From Sphingomonas sp. R-74633 (GTDB lineage Bacteria > Pseudomonadota > Alphaproteobacteria > Sphingomonadales > Sphingomonadaceae): a DNA stretch of 64,000 nucleotides. The stretch is from the NCBI RefSeq assembly GCF_013416555.1, contig NZ_JACCFG010000005.1, positions 310,001-374,000 of the forward strand, written 5' to 3'. How positions within the stretch are numbered: position 1 is the stretch's first letter; the number at the start of each line of letters is the position of its first letter. This document shows, one piece after another, positions 17,715 through 27,798 of this stretch. Made by a program: the position numbers and the translations under genes. The notes under the pieces are model-generated. The model was not told the origin of the DNA, searched no databases, and saw only the letters and a list, made by a program, of their open reading frames with translations.

Positions 17715-19840
17715 TGCGCTGGCTCCGCCGTATCGGGCTCGGCGTCATCGCCCTGCTCGTCCTCGCCGCGATCTTCCTCGCAAGCTGGGAGCCGCTGACC
17801 GCCGGCCGCGCGACACCGCCGCCGGCCCACAGCTATGACGTCGAGATCGCCCGCGACACTTTCGGCGTGCCGCACATCTTCGGCACCACCGACGCCGATG
17901 TCGCGTACGGCATCGCCTGTGCGCATGCCGAGGATGATTTCTCGACGCTGCAGGAAGTCGTGGCGATGACGCGCGGCCGGCTCGGCGCGATGACCGGGGC
18001 GGACGGGGCGAAGACCGATTATGTCCTCCATCTGCTCGGCGCGCGCGAGACGGTGGACCGCGATTACGACAAGCAGCCGGCCGACGTCCGCGCGTTGCTC
18101 GACGGCTATGCCGCGGGCCTCAACCTTTATGCCGAGAAGCATCCCGGCGAAGTCCGCCTCGCGCGGCTGTTCCCGGTCGACGGCAAGGACATCGCCACCG
18201 GCTTCGTGCTGCGCTCGCCCTTCTTCTTCGGATTGGAAGGCGTGCTCGGCGCATTGTCGGGCGACAAGCCGCTGCCGCGCGAGAGCGCCGGCCCCGCGCC
18301 CGACGCGCCCGATGTCACCCCGCTCGGTTCGGAGCCTGGCCAGGCCGGGTCCAACGCCTTTGTCGTCGGCCCGCGCCGCGCGGCGGACGGCTTCACCCGG
18401 CTGGTCTCGAATTCGCACCAGCCGTGGCGCGGGGCCGCTGCCTGGTATGAGCTGGTCGTGCATTCGAAGCAGGGCTGGAACTTCGCCGGCGCAACCTTTC
18501 CCGGCGCGCCCTATCCGCTGCTCGGCCATAACGAGCATCTCGGCTGGACCAACACGGTCAACCGCCCCGACCTGATCGATGTCTACAAGCTGGTCACCGA
18601 CGGCGATCGCTACCGGTTCGACGGCCAGTGGCGGCCGCTCGAGAAGAAGACCGTGTGGCTGCCGGTGAAGCTGTGGGGCCCGTTCGTGCTGCCGGTGCCC
18701 AAGACCGTGTGGCGCGCGGTGCAGGGGCCGGTGATCCGCAACAAGGGCGGCAGCTTCGCGCTGCGCTATGGCGGGGCCGACCAGCTCAGGATGGTCGAGG
18801 AATATTACCGGCTCACCCGTGCGCAGGATTTTGCCCAGTGGCAAAAGGCGCTGGCGATGCAGGGCGTGCCGGGCACCAACTTCCTCTATGCCGATGCCGC
18901 CGGCAACATCGCCCACTTCTACAATGCGAGCTTTCCCAACCGGAAGCCGGGCTATGATTATGCCGGCGTGCTGCCCGGCGACACGTCCAAGGACTTTGCC
19001 CCGGGCACGGTGCCGTGGAGCATGGTCCCGCGCAACGTGAACCCGAAATCAGGCTTCCTGATCAATGCCAACAACTCGCCCTATCAGGCCGCCGGCACCG
19101 GCTCGGAGATCCCGCTCCAGCCGGTTTTGCTCGGCGTTGAGACCGACACCACCAATCGCGGCACGCGTGCCTTGGAATTGATGGGCGCGAACCCGTCGAT
19201 TAGCGCCGACGACCTGATGCGGATCAAGTACGACAGCGGCGTCGCGGCGGAGGGCTATCTGGGCGTCTGGTACAAGAAGCTGCTCGCGGTCGATCCTCGG
19301 GGCGATCCGCTATTGGGGAAGGCGCATGCGCTGCTCGCCCAGTGGGACTGGAATTTCGACGGCAAGGGGCCTGCCGATGCGCTGGCCTATTCGATCCTGC
19401 GCAACCCCAATCGCTGGCATTATGAGCGCAAGCCCGAGCCCGATCCGCGCACCGTGCTGATCGAGGCGGCGACTTATCTCCAGACGCATTTCGGCCGGCT
19501 CGATCTGCCGCTCGGCAACCTGATCCGCCTGCAACAGGGCAAGGTCGACCTGCCGCTCGACGGCGGCCCGGATTCGCTGCGCGCCGCGACCAATTATGAC
19601 GAACTGCCCGACGGCCGCCTGGCCATCCGCCACGGCGACAGCTTCATCATGTTCATGGCCTGGGACAAGGCGGGCAAGGTGCGTTCGCAGTCGGTCCAGC
19701 CTTTCGGCGCGGCGACGACCCGGCCGGACTCGCCGCATTATACCGACCAGGCGCCGCTGTTCGTCGCGCACAAGCTCAAGCCGGTCTGGTTCGATCCGGC
19801 CGAGCTCAAGGCACATACCGAAAGGCGCTATCGGCCCTAG
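17714..19840 (+). CDS. Penicillin-acylase-family Ntn hydrolase
   Basis: 708 residues. The N-terminus is a membrane anchor or signal (IGLGVIALLVLAAIFLASW). The alpha-chain region is followed by a linker and the GSNAFVVG site; Ser at about residue 213 becomes the N-terminal nucleophile after self-cleavage. NSHQPWRG, GHNEHLGWTNTVN and NRGTRALELM fit the beta chain. Family members hydrolyse amide bonds of beta-lactams, N-acyl-homoserine lactones or related acyl amides; the substrate here is unknown. AGGAGG lies 7 bases before ATG 17714. GTG 17711 is an alternative start. The stop overlaps the M28 gene's stop in CTAG. Confidence 0.93.
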   Translation: MRWLRRIGLGVIALLVLAAIFLASWEPLTAGRATPPPAHSYDVEIARDTFGVPHIFGTTDADVAYGIACAHAEDDFSTLQEVVAMTRGRLGAMTGADGAKTDYVLHLLGARETVDRDYDKQPADVRALLDGYAAGLNLYAEKHPGEVRLARLFPVDGKDIATGFVLRSPFFFGLEGVLGALSGDKPLPRESAGPAPDAPDVTPLGSEPGQAGSNAFVVGPRRAADGFTRLVSNSHQPWRGAAAWYELVVHSKQGWNFAGATFPGAPYPLLGHNEHLGWTNTVNRPDLIDVYKLVTDGDRYRFDGQWRPLEKKTVWLPVKLWGPFVLPVPKTVWRAVQGPVIRNKGGSFALRYGGADQLRMVEEYYRLTRAQDFAQWQKALAMQGVPGTNFLYADAAGNIAHFYNASFPNRKPGYDYAGVLPGDTSKDFAPGTVPWSMVPRNVNPKSGFLINANNSPYQAAGTGSEIPLQPVLLGVETDTTNRGTRALELMGANPSISADDLMRIKYDSGVAAEGYLGVWYKKLLAVDPRGDPLLGKAHALLAQWDWNFDGKGPADALAYSILRNPNRWHYERKPEPDPRTVLIEAATYLQTHFGRLDLPLGNLIRLQQGKVDLPLDGGPDSLRAATNYDELPDGRLAIRHGDSFIMFMAWDKAGKVRSQSVQPFGAATTRPDSPHYTDQAPLFVAHKLKPVWFDPAELKAHTERRYRP

Positions 19841-21516
19841 TTCTTCACCGCGGGCTGGACCTTGATCGTAAGCACCGAGGTGGGTGCCGCCGCCGGCGCA
19901 CCCGCCGCCGGCGCACCCGCCGGGCGCGGCGCCTTGGGCGCGTCCTTGGCGAAGCGCATCCCGAAGCTGTTGCCTTCGTACCAGCGCGGCTCCTGGTCGG
20001 CATCGGCGATCTCGCGCGCGATCAGATAGTTGATCCTGGCGAACTTGGCCCCGGCCTGCCAGTCGAACGGCTGCTTCAGGTCGTCCGAGACCTTGTGGTA
20101 GTTGGTCTTCAGAAAGTCGCGAAACGCCTTCTCGCCGCCATTCTTGAAGCCGGTGACGAGGAAGATCGAGGGCACGCCCGCCTTGACGAAGCTGTAGTGA
20201 TCCGAGCGCACGAACAGCTGCTCCTCGGGCATCGGATCGGGCGACAGCGTCACGCCCATCTTCGCTGCCGCGCGCTCGACAATCTGCCCGAGCGTCGAAT
20301 GTTCGGCGCCGAACGCGACCACGTCCTGGAAGTCGTAGAGCAGGATCGGCATGTCGAGATTGACGTCGGCGACCACCTTGCCGCTGCCGACCACCGGATA
20401 GCGCGCCATGAATTCCGAGCCGATCAGCCCGTCCTCCTCGGCGGTCAGCGCGACGAACAGGATCGAGCGGCGCGGGCGCTTGCCGCTTTGCTTGAAGGCG
20501 CGCGCCGCCTCGAGCATCGTCGCCACGCCCGCGGCATTGTCCATTGCGCCGTTGAAGATCTTGTCGTCGCCTTCGATCCCGGGCTGGGTGCCCTCGTGAT
20601 CGAGATGCGCGGAGATCACGACATATTCGCTCGCCAATTTCGGATCGGATCCGGGCAGGATGCCGATCACATTCTCGCTCTTCTTCACCGTGACGATACT
20701 GGTGCGTTCCAGCGTGACGCGCTGCTTGAGCGCAAAGCTGCCGGGCATCCCGCCGGGCTCGGCGATCTTGGCATAGACCTGCGCCGCGCTCATCGGCGCG
20801 CCCTTGAACAGCGCGTCTGCGGCGGCGCCCTTCACATAGGCGCCGATCTTGAGCCCGGGATTCTCGCCCTTGGGCGAGCCGTCGGGCGCCAGCCAGTTGG
20901 TCTGCGGCTGCTGGAAGTACATCACCGCCTGCGCCCAGGGGAAAGCGCCCTTCAGATTGTCGGGCGTCACCACATAGATCAGCCCGAGCGCGCCGTGCTT
21001 GCCGGCGATCATCGCCTTGTCGAGCTTGCCCGGGGTCACGCCCGGCGGCGGGGTGAGCGTGGCGACCACGAACTTGCCGGTCACGTCGAGCCCGGCATAA
21101 TCCTCGTCGCGGCCATGGCCGACGAATACCGCATCAGCGGTGAGCGTCTGCGTGTCCTCGCCATAGCGCGGGCTCGGCGCGACCAGCAGATCCTCGCCCG
21201 CGGCGAACTTCTTCGTGCCCACTGCGAGTTGGGCGGGCTTGTCGGCATTGAGCACATATTCGGCGATGTTCACCGGCTGGTACCAGCCCTCAGTGCCGCC
21301 CGGCTTGAAGCCCATCGCATCGAAGCGGCTCGAGACATAGCGCGCGGCGATGTCGAAACCCTCGGTGCCATTGTCGCGCCCGCCGAGCAGGTCGTCGGCC
21401 AGGAACTCGACATGCGCGCGCACTTCGCCGGGGCTGAAAACCGGCTCGCTTTGCGCCCAGGCGCTCGCCGGCGACAGGCCGAGCGAAAGCGCGATCAAAA
21501 GCGAAGTGCGGCGCAT
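19837..21516 (-). CDS. Secreted M28-family zinc aminopeptidase
   Basis: 559 residues with a signal peptide ending SAWAQ. A PA-like insert lies between about residues 110 and 300. Zinc ligands are in place: SAHLDHEG, GAMDNAAG, the catalytic pair in TAEEDGLIGS, NLDMP, and SDHYSF. It probably trims N-terminal residues from peptides in the periplasm or outside. The start has GGGGAGA five bases upstream. The C-terminus has a tandem 15-base repeat that encodes AAGAP twice. It is divergent from the M16 gene. Confidence 0.93.
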   Translation of the reverse strand: MRRTSLLIALSLGLSPASAWAQSEPVFSPGEVRAHVEFLADDLLGGRDNGTEGFDIAARYVSSRFDAMGFKPGGTEGWYQPVNIAEYVLNADKPAQLAVGTKKFAAGEDLLVAPSPRYGEDTQTLTADAVFVGHGRDEDYAGLDVTGKFVVATLTPPPGVTPGKLDKAMIAGKHGALGLIYVVTPDNLKGAFPWAQAVMYFQQPQTNWLAPDGSPKGENPGLKIGAYVKGAAADALFKGAPMSAAQVYAKIAEPGGMPGSFALKQRVTLERTSIVTVKKSENVIGILPGSDPKLASEYVVISAHLDHEGTQPGIEGDDKIFNGAMDNAAGVATMLEAARAFKQSGKRPRRSILFVALTAEEDGLIGSEFMARYPVVGSGKVVADVNLDMPILLYDFQDVVAFGAEHSTLGQIVERAAAKMGVTLSPDPMPEEQLFVRSDHYSFVKAGVPSIFLVTGFKNGGEKAFRDFLKTNYHKVSDDLKQPFDWQAGAKFARINYLIAREIADADQEPRWYEGNSFGMRFAKDAPKAPRPAGAPAAGAPAAAPTSVLTIKVQPAVKN

Positions 21517-21580
21517 GAAATCTCCCCGGAATGGCCCAGTTTTCCGCAGGCTAGAGCAAATGGAATGCCGCGCAACTGAC

Positions 21581-21608
21581 TTGCGGAGGTCATACACTGC
21601 GTTATGCT
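21581..21608 (+). promoter_or_regulatory. Sigma-70-type promoter for the M16 peptidase gene
   Basis: TTGCGG (21581-21586), 16 bases, then TATGCT (21603-21608), about 36 bases before the ATG at 21644 and inside the divergent spacer with the M28 gene. Confidence 0.5.
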
Positions 21609-21643
21609 CGTCGCATCACCGCATCTGTTGGGGAAACAGTTAC

Positions 21644-24508
21644 ATGAAATCGTTCCGGATGTTCTGCAGCGCGTCGGTCTGCGCGCTCGCGATCGGAGCC
21701 GCCGCGCCCGCCATGGCCCAGCAGGCGACCGCCGCAGCCACTGCGCCCGCCACCGAAGCAAAGCCGGTGCCCGTCGCCGAGCTCGTGAAGCGTGTCGACA
21801 TCCCGTACGAGGCGTTCACGCTCAAGAATGGCCTGCGCGTGCTGATCCACACCGATCGCAAGGCGCCGATCGTCGCGGTCTCGACCTGGTATGACGTCGG
21901 CTCGAAGCATGAGCCCGCCGGCAAGACCGGCTTCGCGCATCTGTTCGAGCATCTGATGTTCAATGGCTCGGAAAACGCGCCCGGCGATTTCTTCGAGCCC
22001 CTGAAGCAGGTCGGCGCCACCGATTTCAACGGCACCACCAGCTTCGACCGCACCAATTATTTCGAGACCGTCCCGGGGCCCGCGCTCGAGCGCGCGCTGT
22101 TTCTCGAGAGCGACCGCATGGGCTATCTCACCGGCGCGATCACGCAGGACGTGCTCGATGAGCAGCGCGGCGTCGTCCAGAACGAGAAGCGCCAGGGCGA
22201 CAACCAGCCTTACGGCCTGGTCTATTACAAGGTGCTCGAGGAGCTGCTCGGCAGCACGCCGTATGGCCATAACGTCATCGGCTCGATGGCCGATCTCGAC
22301 GCCGCCAGCCTCGACGATGTGAAGGGCTGGTTCCGCTCGCATTACGGCCCGAACAACGCGATCCTCGTGCTCGCCGGCGATATCGACGCCAAGACCGCCA
22401 AGCCGCTGGTCGAGAAGTATTTCGGCGCGATCCCGGCCGGCCCGAAGAGCGTGCTGCCCAAGGTCGTCGTGCCGACGCTGCCCGCCGCCAAGACAGTGAC
22501 GCTGAAGGACAGCGTCGCCGCCACGCTGATCCTGCGCAGCTGGGCAGTGCCCGGGCTGAACGACAAGGACGCGACTCCGCTGGCTGTCTTCGCCTCGGTG
22601 CTCGGCGGCCTTGCCAGCTCGCGGCTCGACAATGAGCTGGTCCGCAAGGACAAGACCGCGGTCCAGGTCTCGTCGAGCATCCAGTCGATGTCGCAGATCG
22701 GCATCTTCATGATCCAGGCGGTGGTGAAGCCCGGCACCGATCCGGCGATCGTCTCCAAGCAGCTCGACGACGTGCTGGCCGATCTGCTCAAGAACGGCCC
22801 GACCGCGGACGAAGTGATGCGCGTCGCCACCACCAATGTCTCGAACCGCATCTCCGGCCTCGAATCGGTCGGCGGCTTCGGCGGCAAGGCCGTCGCGCTG
22901 GCGTCGGGCGAGCTCTATTCGGGCGATCCGCTCCACTTCAAGAAGGAGCTGGAGGCGATGGCGAAGGTCACGCCGGCGGAAGTGAAGGCGGCGGCGAACA
23001 AATGGCTCAACCGCCCGGCGCTCACCGTGATGGTCGTTCCCGGCGCGCGCGAGAATTATCAGGAAGCGGCGCCCGTCGCCAAGCCGGCGGAAGGCCCCAA
23101 GGCCGAGCCGGTCAAGGGCACGCGCGGCGCGCTGCCCGCCGTCGCCCCGATCGGCGATCTCGTCTTCCCGGCGGTCGAGCGCACCAAGCTCTCGAACGGC
23201 ATCGAGCTGGTCTATGCCAATCGCACCGCGGTGCCGGTCACCCAGGTGGTGATGAGCTTCGATGCCGGCGTCGCCGCCGATCCGGGCGACAAGCTCGGCA
23301 CCCAGCGCCTGACGCTCGGCATGATGGACGAAGGCACCACGACGCTCGACTCGACCGCGCTTGCCGAAGCGCGTGAGCGGCTCGGCGCCAATATCGATTC
23401 GGGCAGCTCGTCCGACCGCACCTATCTGACCGTCGATGCGCCGAGCCCGAACCTGGCCGGCGCGCTCGATCTGTTCGCCGATGTGGTCGAGCGTCCAGCC
23501 TTCGCGCCTGCCGAGGTGGAGCGCGTGCGCGGCCAGATGCTCGCCGGCATCGCGCAGGAACTGACCAGCCCGCAGGGCCTGTCGGGCCGCATGGTCCCGC
23601 GCGTGCTCTACGGCGCGGGCAGCCCCTATGCGAAGCTCGGCGCGGGTGCCGGCGATCCGGCGGTGGTCAAGACGATCAGCCGCGACGACCTCGTCGCCTG
23701 GCACCACGCCTGGATCCGTCCGGACAAGGCCAAGATCTTCGTGGTCAGCGATCGTCCGCTCGGCGAAATCAAGGCCGCGCTCGAGGCGCGCTTCGGCGGC
23801 TGGAAGGGCGAGGGCGCCGCGGGCACCAAGAGCTTCACCGCATCGGCCCAGGCGATGACCCCGAAGATCATCCTGATCGATCGGCCCAATTCGCCCCAGT
23901 CGATGATCGTCGCCGCGCAGCTGACCGGCGTCGATCCCTATTCGGACACGCTGGCGCTGGCGACCGCCAACCAGGCGCTCGGCTCGGGCTTCCTCTCGCG
24001 GATCAACATGGATCTGCGCGAGGCCAAGCACTGGTCCTATGGTGCAGGTGGCGGCTTCTCCTTCCTGGAGCATGCGGTGCCCTACACGATCAGCGCCCCG
24101 GTCCAGGCCGACAAGACCGGCGAGTCGATCAAGGCGATCCAGCAGCAGGTGAAGGACTTCCTGACCACCAAGGGTGTCACGCCCGAGGAGATCACCCGTG
24201 AAGTCAACGGCTCGACTCGCGAACTGCCCGGCCGCTTCGAAACCTCGGATGCGGTGCTCAACGCGATGCAGCAGAACGACATCCGCCGCCGCCCGGACGA
24301 TTATTTCAGCACGATCGCGCAAAAATATCGCGCGCTCACCGTGCCCCAGCTTGACGCTGCGGCACGCGCGGCTCTCGACCCGAACAAGTTCGTTTTCGTG
24401 GTCGTCGGCGATGCCGCGAAGGTCCGGCCGCAGCTTGACAGCCTCGGCCTGCCTGTTGAGGTGGTCCCCGCAGCTTCGCTGGCAAGCACCAAGCCCGCCG
24501 GCAACTAA
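21644..24508 (+). CDS. Secreted M16-family zinc peptidase (fused active and inactive halves)
   Basis: 954 residues with a signal peptide ending APAMAQ. The first half has the inverted zinc motif HLFEH at residues 99-103, with the third ligand in VVQNEKRQGDNQ. The second half repeats the M16 fold but has DEGTTTL in place of HxxEH, so it is probably the inactive partner that closes the chamber. Such proteins degrade peptides in the periplasm or outside. A small protein gene follows 14 bases downstream. Confidence 0.94.
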   Translation: MKSFRMFCSASVCALAIGAAAPAMAQQATAAATAPATEAKPVPVAELVKRVDIPYEAFTLKNGLRVLIHTDRKAPIVAVSTWYDVGSKHEPAGKTGFAHLFEHLMFNGSENAPGDFFEPLKQVGATDFNGTTSFDRTNYFETVPGPALERALFLESDRMGYLTGAITQDVLDEQRGVVQNEKRQGDNQPYGLVYYKVLEELLGSTPYGHNVIGSMADLDAASLDDVKGWFRSHYGPNNAILVLAGDIDAKTAKPLVEKYFGAIPAGPKSVLPKVVVPTLPAAKTVTLKDSVAATLILRSWAVPGLNDKDATPLAVFASVLGGLASSRLDNELVRKDKTAVQVSSSIQSMSQIGIFMIQAVVKPGTDPAIVSKQLDDVLADLLKNGPTADEVMRVATTNVSNRISGLESVGGFGGKAVALASGELYSGDPLHFKKELEAMAKVTPAEVKAAANKWLNRPALTVMVVPGARENYQEAAPVAKPAEGPKAEPVKGTRGALPAVAPIGDLVFPAVERTKLSNGIELVYANRTAVPVTQVVMSFDAGVAADPGDKLGTQRLTLGMMDEGTTTLDSTALAEARERLGANIDSGSSSDRTYLTVDAPSPNLAGALDLFADVVERPAFAPAEVERVRGQMLAGIAQELTSPQGLSGRMVPRVLYGAGSPYAKLGAGAGDPAVVKTISRDDLVAWHHAWIRPDKAKIFVVSDRPLGEIKAALEARFGGWKGEGAAGTKSFTASAQAMTPKIILIDRPNSPQSMIVAAQLTGVDPYSDTLALATANQALGSGFLSRINMDLREAKHWSYGAGGGFSFLEHAVPYTISAPVQADKTGESIKAIQQQVKDFLTTKGVTPEEITREVNGSTRELPGRFETSDAVLNAMQQNDIRRRPDDYFSTIAQKYRALTVPQLDAAARAALDPNKFVFVVVGDAAKVRPQLDSLGLPVEVVPAASLASTKPAGN

Positions 24509-24522
24509 TCAGGAGAGATCTC

Positions 24523-24822
24523 ATGGCGAATGTGGATGGCAGCTGGAACACGGTCGTGAAGTCGCCGCTGGGTGACCAGGCGGCAGTGTTCACCGTGACC
24601 AGCAACGGCGACACCTTCACCGGCACCTTCGCCGGCGCGATGGGCAATGCCGAGGCCAAGGACGGCAAGGTCAATGGCGACACGCTGACCTGGTCGATGG
24701 ACGTCTCGGTTCCCATGCCGATGACGCTCACCGGCGAAGCCACGGTCGACGGCGACACGCTCACCGGCACCGTGACCGCGGGTGCGTTCGGCGCCTTCCC
24801 GCTCACCGGCACGCGCGCCTAA
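24523..24822 (+). CDS. Small beta-rich hypothetical protein
   Basis: 99 residues with alternating polar and hydrophobic strands and repeated G-D-T-[LF]-[TS]-G units (NGDTFTGTFAG, NGDTLTWSM, DGDTLTGTVTAG). This suggests a small beta-barrel or sandwich. No signal peptide is visible. AGGAGAG lies before the ATG, 14 bases after the M16 gene, so the two are likely cotranscribed. Function unknown. Confidence 0.78.
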   Translation: MANVDGSWNTVVKSPLGDQAAVFTVTSNGDTFTGTFAGAMGNAEAKDGKVNGDTLTWSMDVSVPMPMTLTGEATVDGDTLTGTVTAGAFGAFPLTGTRA

Positions 24823-25161
24823 CCGCACGCGGCCGCAAGGCACACGAAGCGCCCGTCTCGCTACCCAGCGGGGCGGGCGCTTTGCGTTTGGGAAAAGTGC
24901 GGAAGCGGGGCCGGACGGGGCTGTCCGATCCCCGCTTCCGCCAGATGCCGCGCCGGCGGGAACGGCGCGGCACCTCCAGGACCGGTTCGACGCGCGCACC
25001 AGAGCGGAGAAACCGGTCGCGGCCCTGAGGTCGCGAACCCGGTCTGGCAGTATGATCAGCAGCGCTGATGGCGGCGGGGTGGAGAAACCGTGCAGGCGCT
25101 TGGCGTTGCGCCGCAGCACGGCTCCGCTATGGCTGAACTGCAGTTCACAAAAGGGGATGAC
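24823..25161. other. Intergenic stretch before the DUF808 gene
   Basis: 339 bases without a supported gene. It holds the terminator hairpin, then an 8-base inverted repeat GACCGGTT/AACCGGTC (24980-24987 and 25011-25018). I find no clear promoter, although the DUF808 gene must be transcribed from here. Reading frames crossing it do not look like proteins. Confidence 0.5.
24847..24885 (+). terminator. Hairpin terminator after the M16 operon
   Basis: AAGCGCCCG pairs with CGGGCGCTT, with a small inner CGCT/AGCG stem, followed by TTTGCG. The T run is short, so termination may be partial. Confidence 0.65.
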
Positions 25162-26094
25162 ATGGCGGGCGGTCTGGTTGCGTTGCTGGATGACGTTGCG
25201 GCGCTGGCCAAGCTGGCGGCGGCATCGCTCGACGATGTCGCGGGCGCCGCGGGCCGCGCCGGTGCCAAGGCGGCGGGTGTGGTGATCGACGATACCGCGG
25301 TCACCCCGCGCTATGTCGTCGGGCTCACGCCGGACCGCGAACTGCCGATCATCTGGAAGATCACGCTCGGGTCACTCCGCAACAAGCTGCTCTTCATCCT
25401 GCCGATCGCGCTGCTGCTCAGCGCCTTCGCGCCCTGGGCGGTGACGCCGCTGCTGATGGTCGGCGGCTCGTATCTCTGCTTCGAGGCGGCGGAGAAGATC
25501 ATCGAGGCGCTTGCCGGCCATCATGCCGAGGAAGAGCTCGCCGAAGTCGACACGCCGGCCGAGCTCGAGAAGCGCCAGGTCGCCGGCGCGATCCGTACCG
25601 ATTTCATCCTGTCCGCCGAGATCATGGCGATCGCGCTCGCCGAGCTGCCCGATGCCTCGCTCGGCATGCGCGCCGCCGCGCTCGCCGCGGTGGCGGTGGC
25701 GATCACCGTCGGCGTCTACGGCGTGGTCGCGCTGATCGTGAAGATGGACGATATCGGCCTGCATCTGAGCAAGCGGCCCTCCGCGGTCGCCAAGCGTACC
25801 GGCGCCTTCCTCGTCCAGGCGATGCCGGTGCTGCTCCAGGCGCTGTCGCATATCGGCGTGGCGGCGATGGTCTGGGTCGGCGGCGGGATTTTGCTGCACG
25901 GGCTGACGGCGTTCGGGCTGAACGCGGTGCCGGATTTCGTCCATCACCTGGCCGAAGGCGCGGCGCACGCAGTGCCGTTCGCGGGCGGCTTCGTCGAGTG
26001 GCTGGTCGGCGCGGTGGGCTCGGGGATCGTCGGGCTGATCGTCGGTGGCGTGATCGTGGGGGTGATTCACCTGATCCCGCGGAAGAAGCATTAG
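25162..26094 (+). CDS. DUF808 (YedI-like) inner-membrane protein
   Basis: 310 residues. The opening GGLVALLDDVAALAKLAAAS and KAAGVVIDDTAVTPRYV is the DUF808/YedI signature. At least six hydrophobic segments follow (for example KLLFILPIALLLSAF, AVAITVGVYGVVALIV, IVGLIVGGVIVGVIHL). The function of the family is unknown. The ATG at 25162 is chosen because AGGGG lies six bases upstream; upstream in-frame codons have no ribosome site. Confidence 0.9.
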   Translation: MAGGLVALLDDVAALAKLAAASLDDVAGAAGRAGAKAAGVVIDDTAVTPRYVVGLTPDRELPIIWKITLGSLRNKLLFILPIALLLSAFAPWAVTPLLMVGGSYLCFEAAEKIIEALAGHHAEEELAEVDTPAELEKRQVAGAIRTDFILSAEIMAIALAELPDASLGMRAAALAAVAVAITVGVYGVVALIVKMDDIGLHLSKRPSAVAKRTGAFLVQAMPVLLQALSHIGVAAMVWVGGGILLHGLTAFGLNAVPDFVHHLAEGAAHAVPFAGGFVEWLVGAVGSGIVGLIVGGVIVGVIHLIPRKKH

Positions 26095-26095
26095 T

Positions 26096-26175
26096 CGTCA
26101 TCCCGGCGAAAGCCGGGATCTCAGGCGATGGTAGGGAATGAGCGGCACGAGATCCCGGCTTTCGCCGGGATGACG
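26096..26175. repeat. Paired palindromic repeat element between DUF808 and purK
   Basis: Two 27-base arms (26096-26122 and 26149-26175) are perfect reverse complements. Each arm holds its own palindrome (ATCCCGGCGAAAGCCGGGAT). The whole fills the 82-base convergent spacer. As RNA it folds from either strand, so it may stop transcripts of both genes. The sequence matches a dispersed repeat I know from proteobacterial intergenic regions. Confidence 0.88.
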
Positions 26176-26176
26176 G

Positions 26177-27250
26177 CTAGGAGCGCTTCACCCGCGTGAC
26201 ATGCCCCATCTTCCGCCCCGGCCGGGCATCGCCCTTGCCGTAGAGGTGGAGATGCGTCCCCGGCTCGGCGAGCAGTTCCGCCCAGCGATCGGCCTGGTCG
26301 CCGATCAGATTCTCCATCTCGATCGCCGTGCCGGTGAGCCCGGTGCTCCCCAGCGGCAGCCCGCAGATCGCGCGGATATGGTTCTCGAACTGCGAGCACT
26401 CGGCGCCTTCGATCGTCCAGTGCCCGGAGTTGTGCACGCGCGGCGCCATCTCGTTGAACACCGGGCCATCGTCGGTCGCGAAGAATTCGAGCGTCAGCAC
26501 CCCGACATGGCCGAGTGCCTCGGCGACCCGGCCGGCGAGCGCCGCGGCTTCGGTCCAGTGGCGGGCGATCTCGGCGGGGGCGGGCAAGCTCGACTTGTCG
26601 AGGATGCCGTCCTTGTGCTCGTTCCACGGCGGCGGATAGCTCGCCAGCGAGCCGTCGACGCCGCGCACCGTGATGATCGAGAATTCGTGGCCGAAGGTGA
26701 CGAAGCCCTCGAGGATCGCCGGCCGCTCGCCAATCTCTTCCCAGGCGCTCGCGGCCTCGGCGGCATCGCGGATGCGCACCTGGCCCTTGCCGTCATAGCC
26801 CAGCCGCAGCGTCTTCAGGATCGCCGGCGCGCCGATCTTGGCGATCGCCTCGTCGAGCTGCTCACGCGTCTCGACCAGCGCCCAGGGCGCGGTCTTGCCG
26901 CCCAGCGCCGCGACGAACGCCTTTTCGCGCGCGCGGTCCTGCGCGATCGACAGGCTCTGCGCGCCGGGGCGCACGGGCACCTTGCCGGCGAGAAACTCGA
27001 CCGGCCCGATCGCGATATTCTCGAACTCATAGGTGATCACGTCGCACTGGGCGGCGAGCTCATCGAGGACGATGCGGCTGTGATAATCGGCGCGCGTGTA
27101 GCTGGAGGCGGTCTGCGCGGCGACGCTCTCCTCGTCGGGCGCCAGCACATGCGTGCGATAGCCGAGCTGCGCGGCGGCGACGGCTAGCATCCGCCCGAGT
27201 TGGCCGCCGCCAAGGATGCCGATGGTCGATCCGGGGGGCAGCGCGCTCAT
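26177..27250 (-). CDS. purK: 5-(carboxyamino)imidazole ribonucleotide synthase
   Basis: Carboxylates AIR with bicarbonate and ATP in purine synthesis. The N-terminus [20 protein letters not shown] and the ATP-grasp parts ([37 protein letters not shown]) are clear. 357 residues is typical. The start ATG overlaps the purE stop in ATGA, giving the usual purEK order and coupling. Confidence 0.97.
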   Translation of the reverse strand: MSALPPGSTIGILGGGQLGRMLAVAAAQLGYRTHVLAPDEESVAAQTASSYTRADYHSRIVLDELAAQCDVITYEFENIAIGPVEFLAGKVPVRPGAQSLSIAQDRAREKAFVAALGGKTAPWALVETREQLDEAIAKIGAPAILKTLRLGYDGKGQVRIRDAAEAASAWEEIGERPAILEGFVTFGHEFSIITVRGVDGSLASYPPPWNEHKDGILDKSSLPAPAEIARHWTEAAALAGRVAEALGHVGVLTLEFFATDDGPVFNEMAPRVHNSGHWTIEGAECSQFENHIRAICGLPLGSTGLTGTAIEMENLIGDQADRWAELLAEPGTHLHLYGKGDARPGRKMGHVTRVKRS

Positions 27251-27726
27251 TCGGGGTCGATCGCCACGCCGTCGGTCTGCGCCGCGCGCCACGCCTGGAG
27301 GCGCTCGCTCAGCGCGTCGTCCGAAGTCGCCAGGATCGCCGCAGCGAGCAGCCCGGCATTGATCGCGCCCGCCTTGCCGATCGCCAGCGTGCCGACCGGG
27401 ATGCCGCCGGGCATCTGGGCAATCGACAACAGGCTGTCCATGCCCTTCAGCGCCTTGGATTCGACCGGCACGCCGAGCACCGGCAGATGCGTCATCGACG
27501 CCGCCATGCCCGGCAGATGCGCCGCGCCGCCCGCGCCGGCGATGATCACCTTGAGCCCACGCTCCGCCGCGCTGGTGGCGTAATCATAGAGCCGCTGCGG
27601 GGTGCGGTGCGCCGAGACGACCTTGGTCTCATAGGCGACGCTCAGTGCATCGAGCACTTTGGTCGCATGGTGCATCGTCTCCCAATCGGAAGTGCTGCCC
27701 ATGATGATGCCGACCAGAGGTGCCAC
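27247..27726 (-). CDS. purE: N5-CAIR mutase
   Basis: Moves the carboxyl group of N5-CAIR to C4, the step after Pur[29 protein letters not shown] and [16 protein letters not shown] are the family motifs, with the catalytic His in SAHRTP. The GTG at 27726 begins [11 protein letters not shown] as in relatives and has AAGG nearby. In-frame codons further upstream would add a Pro/Arg-rich extension not seen in the family. 159 residues. Confidence 0.95.
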   Translation of the reverse strand: MAPLVGIIMGSTSDWETMHHATKVLDALSVAYETKVVSAHRTPQRLYDYATSAAERGLKVIIAGAGGAAHLPGMAASMTHLPVLGVPVESKALKGMDSLLSIAQMPGGIPVGTLAIGKAGAINAGLLAAAILATSDDALSERLQAWRAAQTDGVAIDPE

Positions 27727-27798
27727 GCCTTGCCCCGTGCTGTTGGAAGCGCGGTTCCTAGAGGGGCGGGCGGGGGAGGGCAACCTCCCCCGGAACGA

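Noticed and set aside
21602..24322. A 906-codon frame antisense to the M16 peptidase
   Set aside because: Same reasons: antisense to a well-defined gene, Arg/Ala/Asp-rich, without known motifs.
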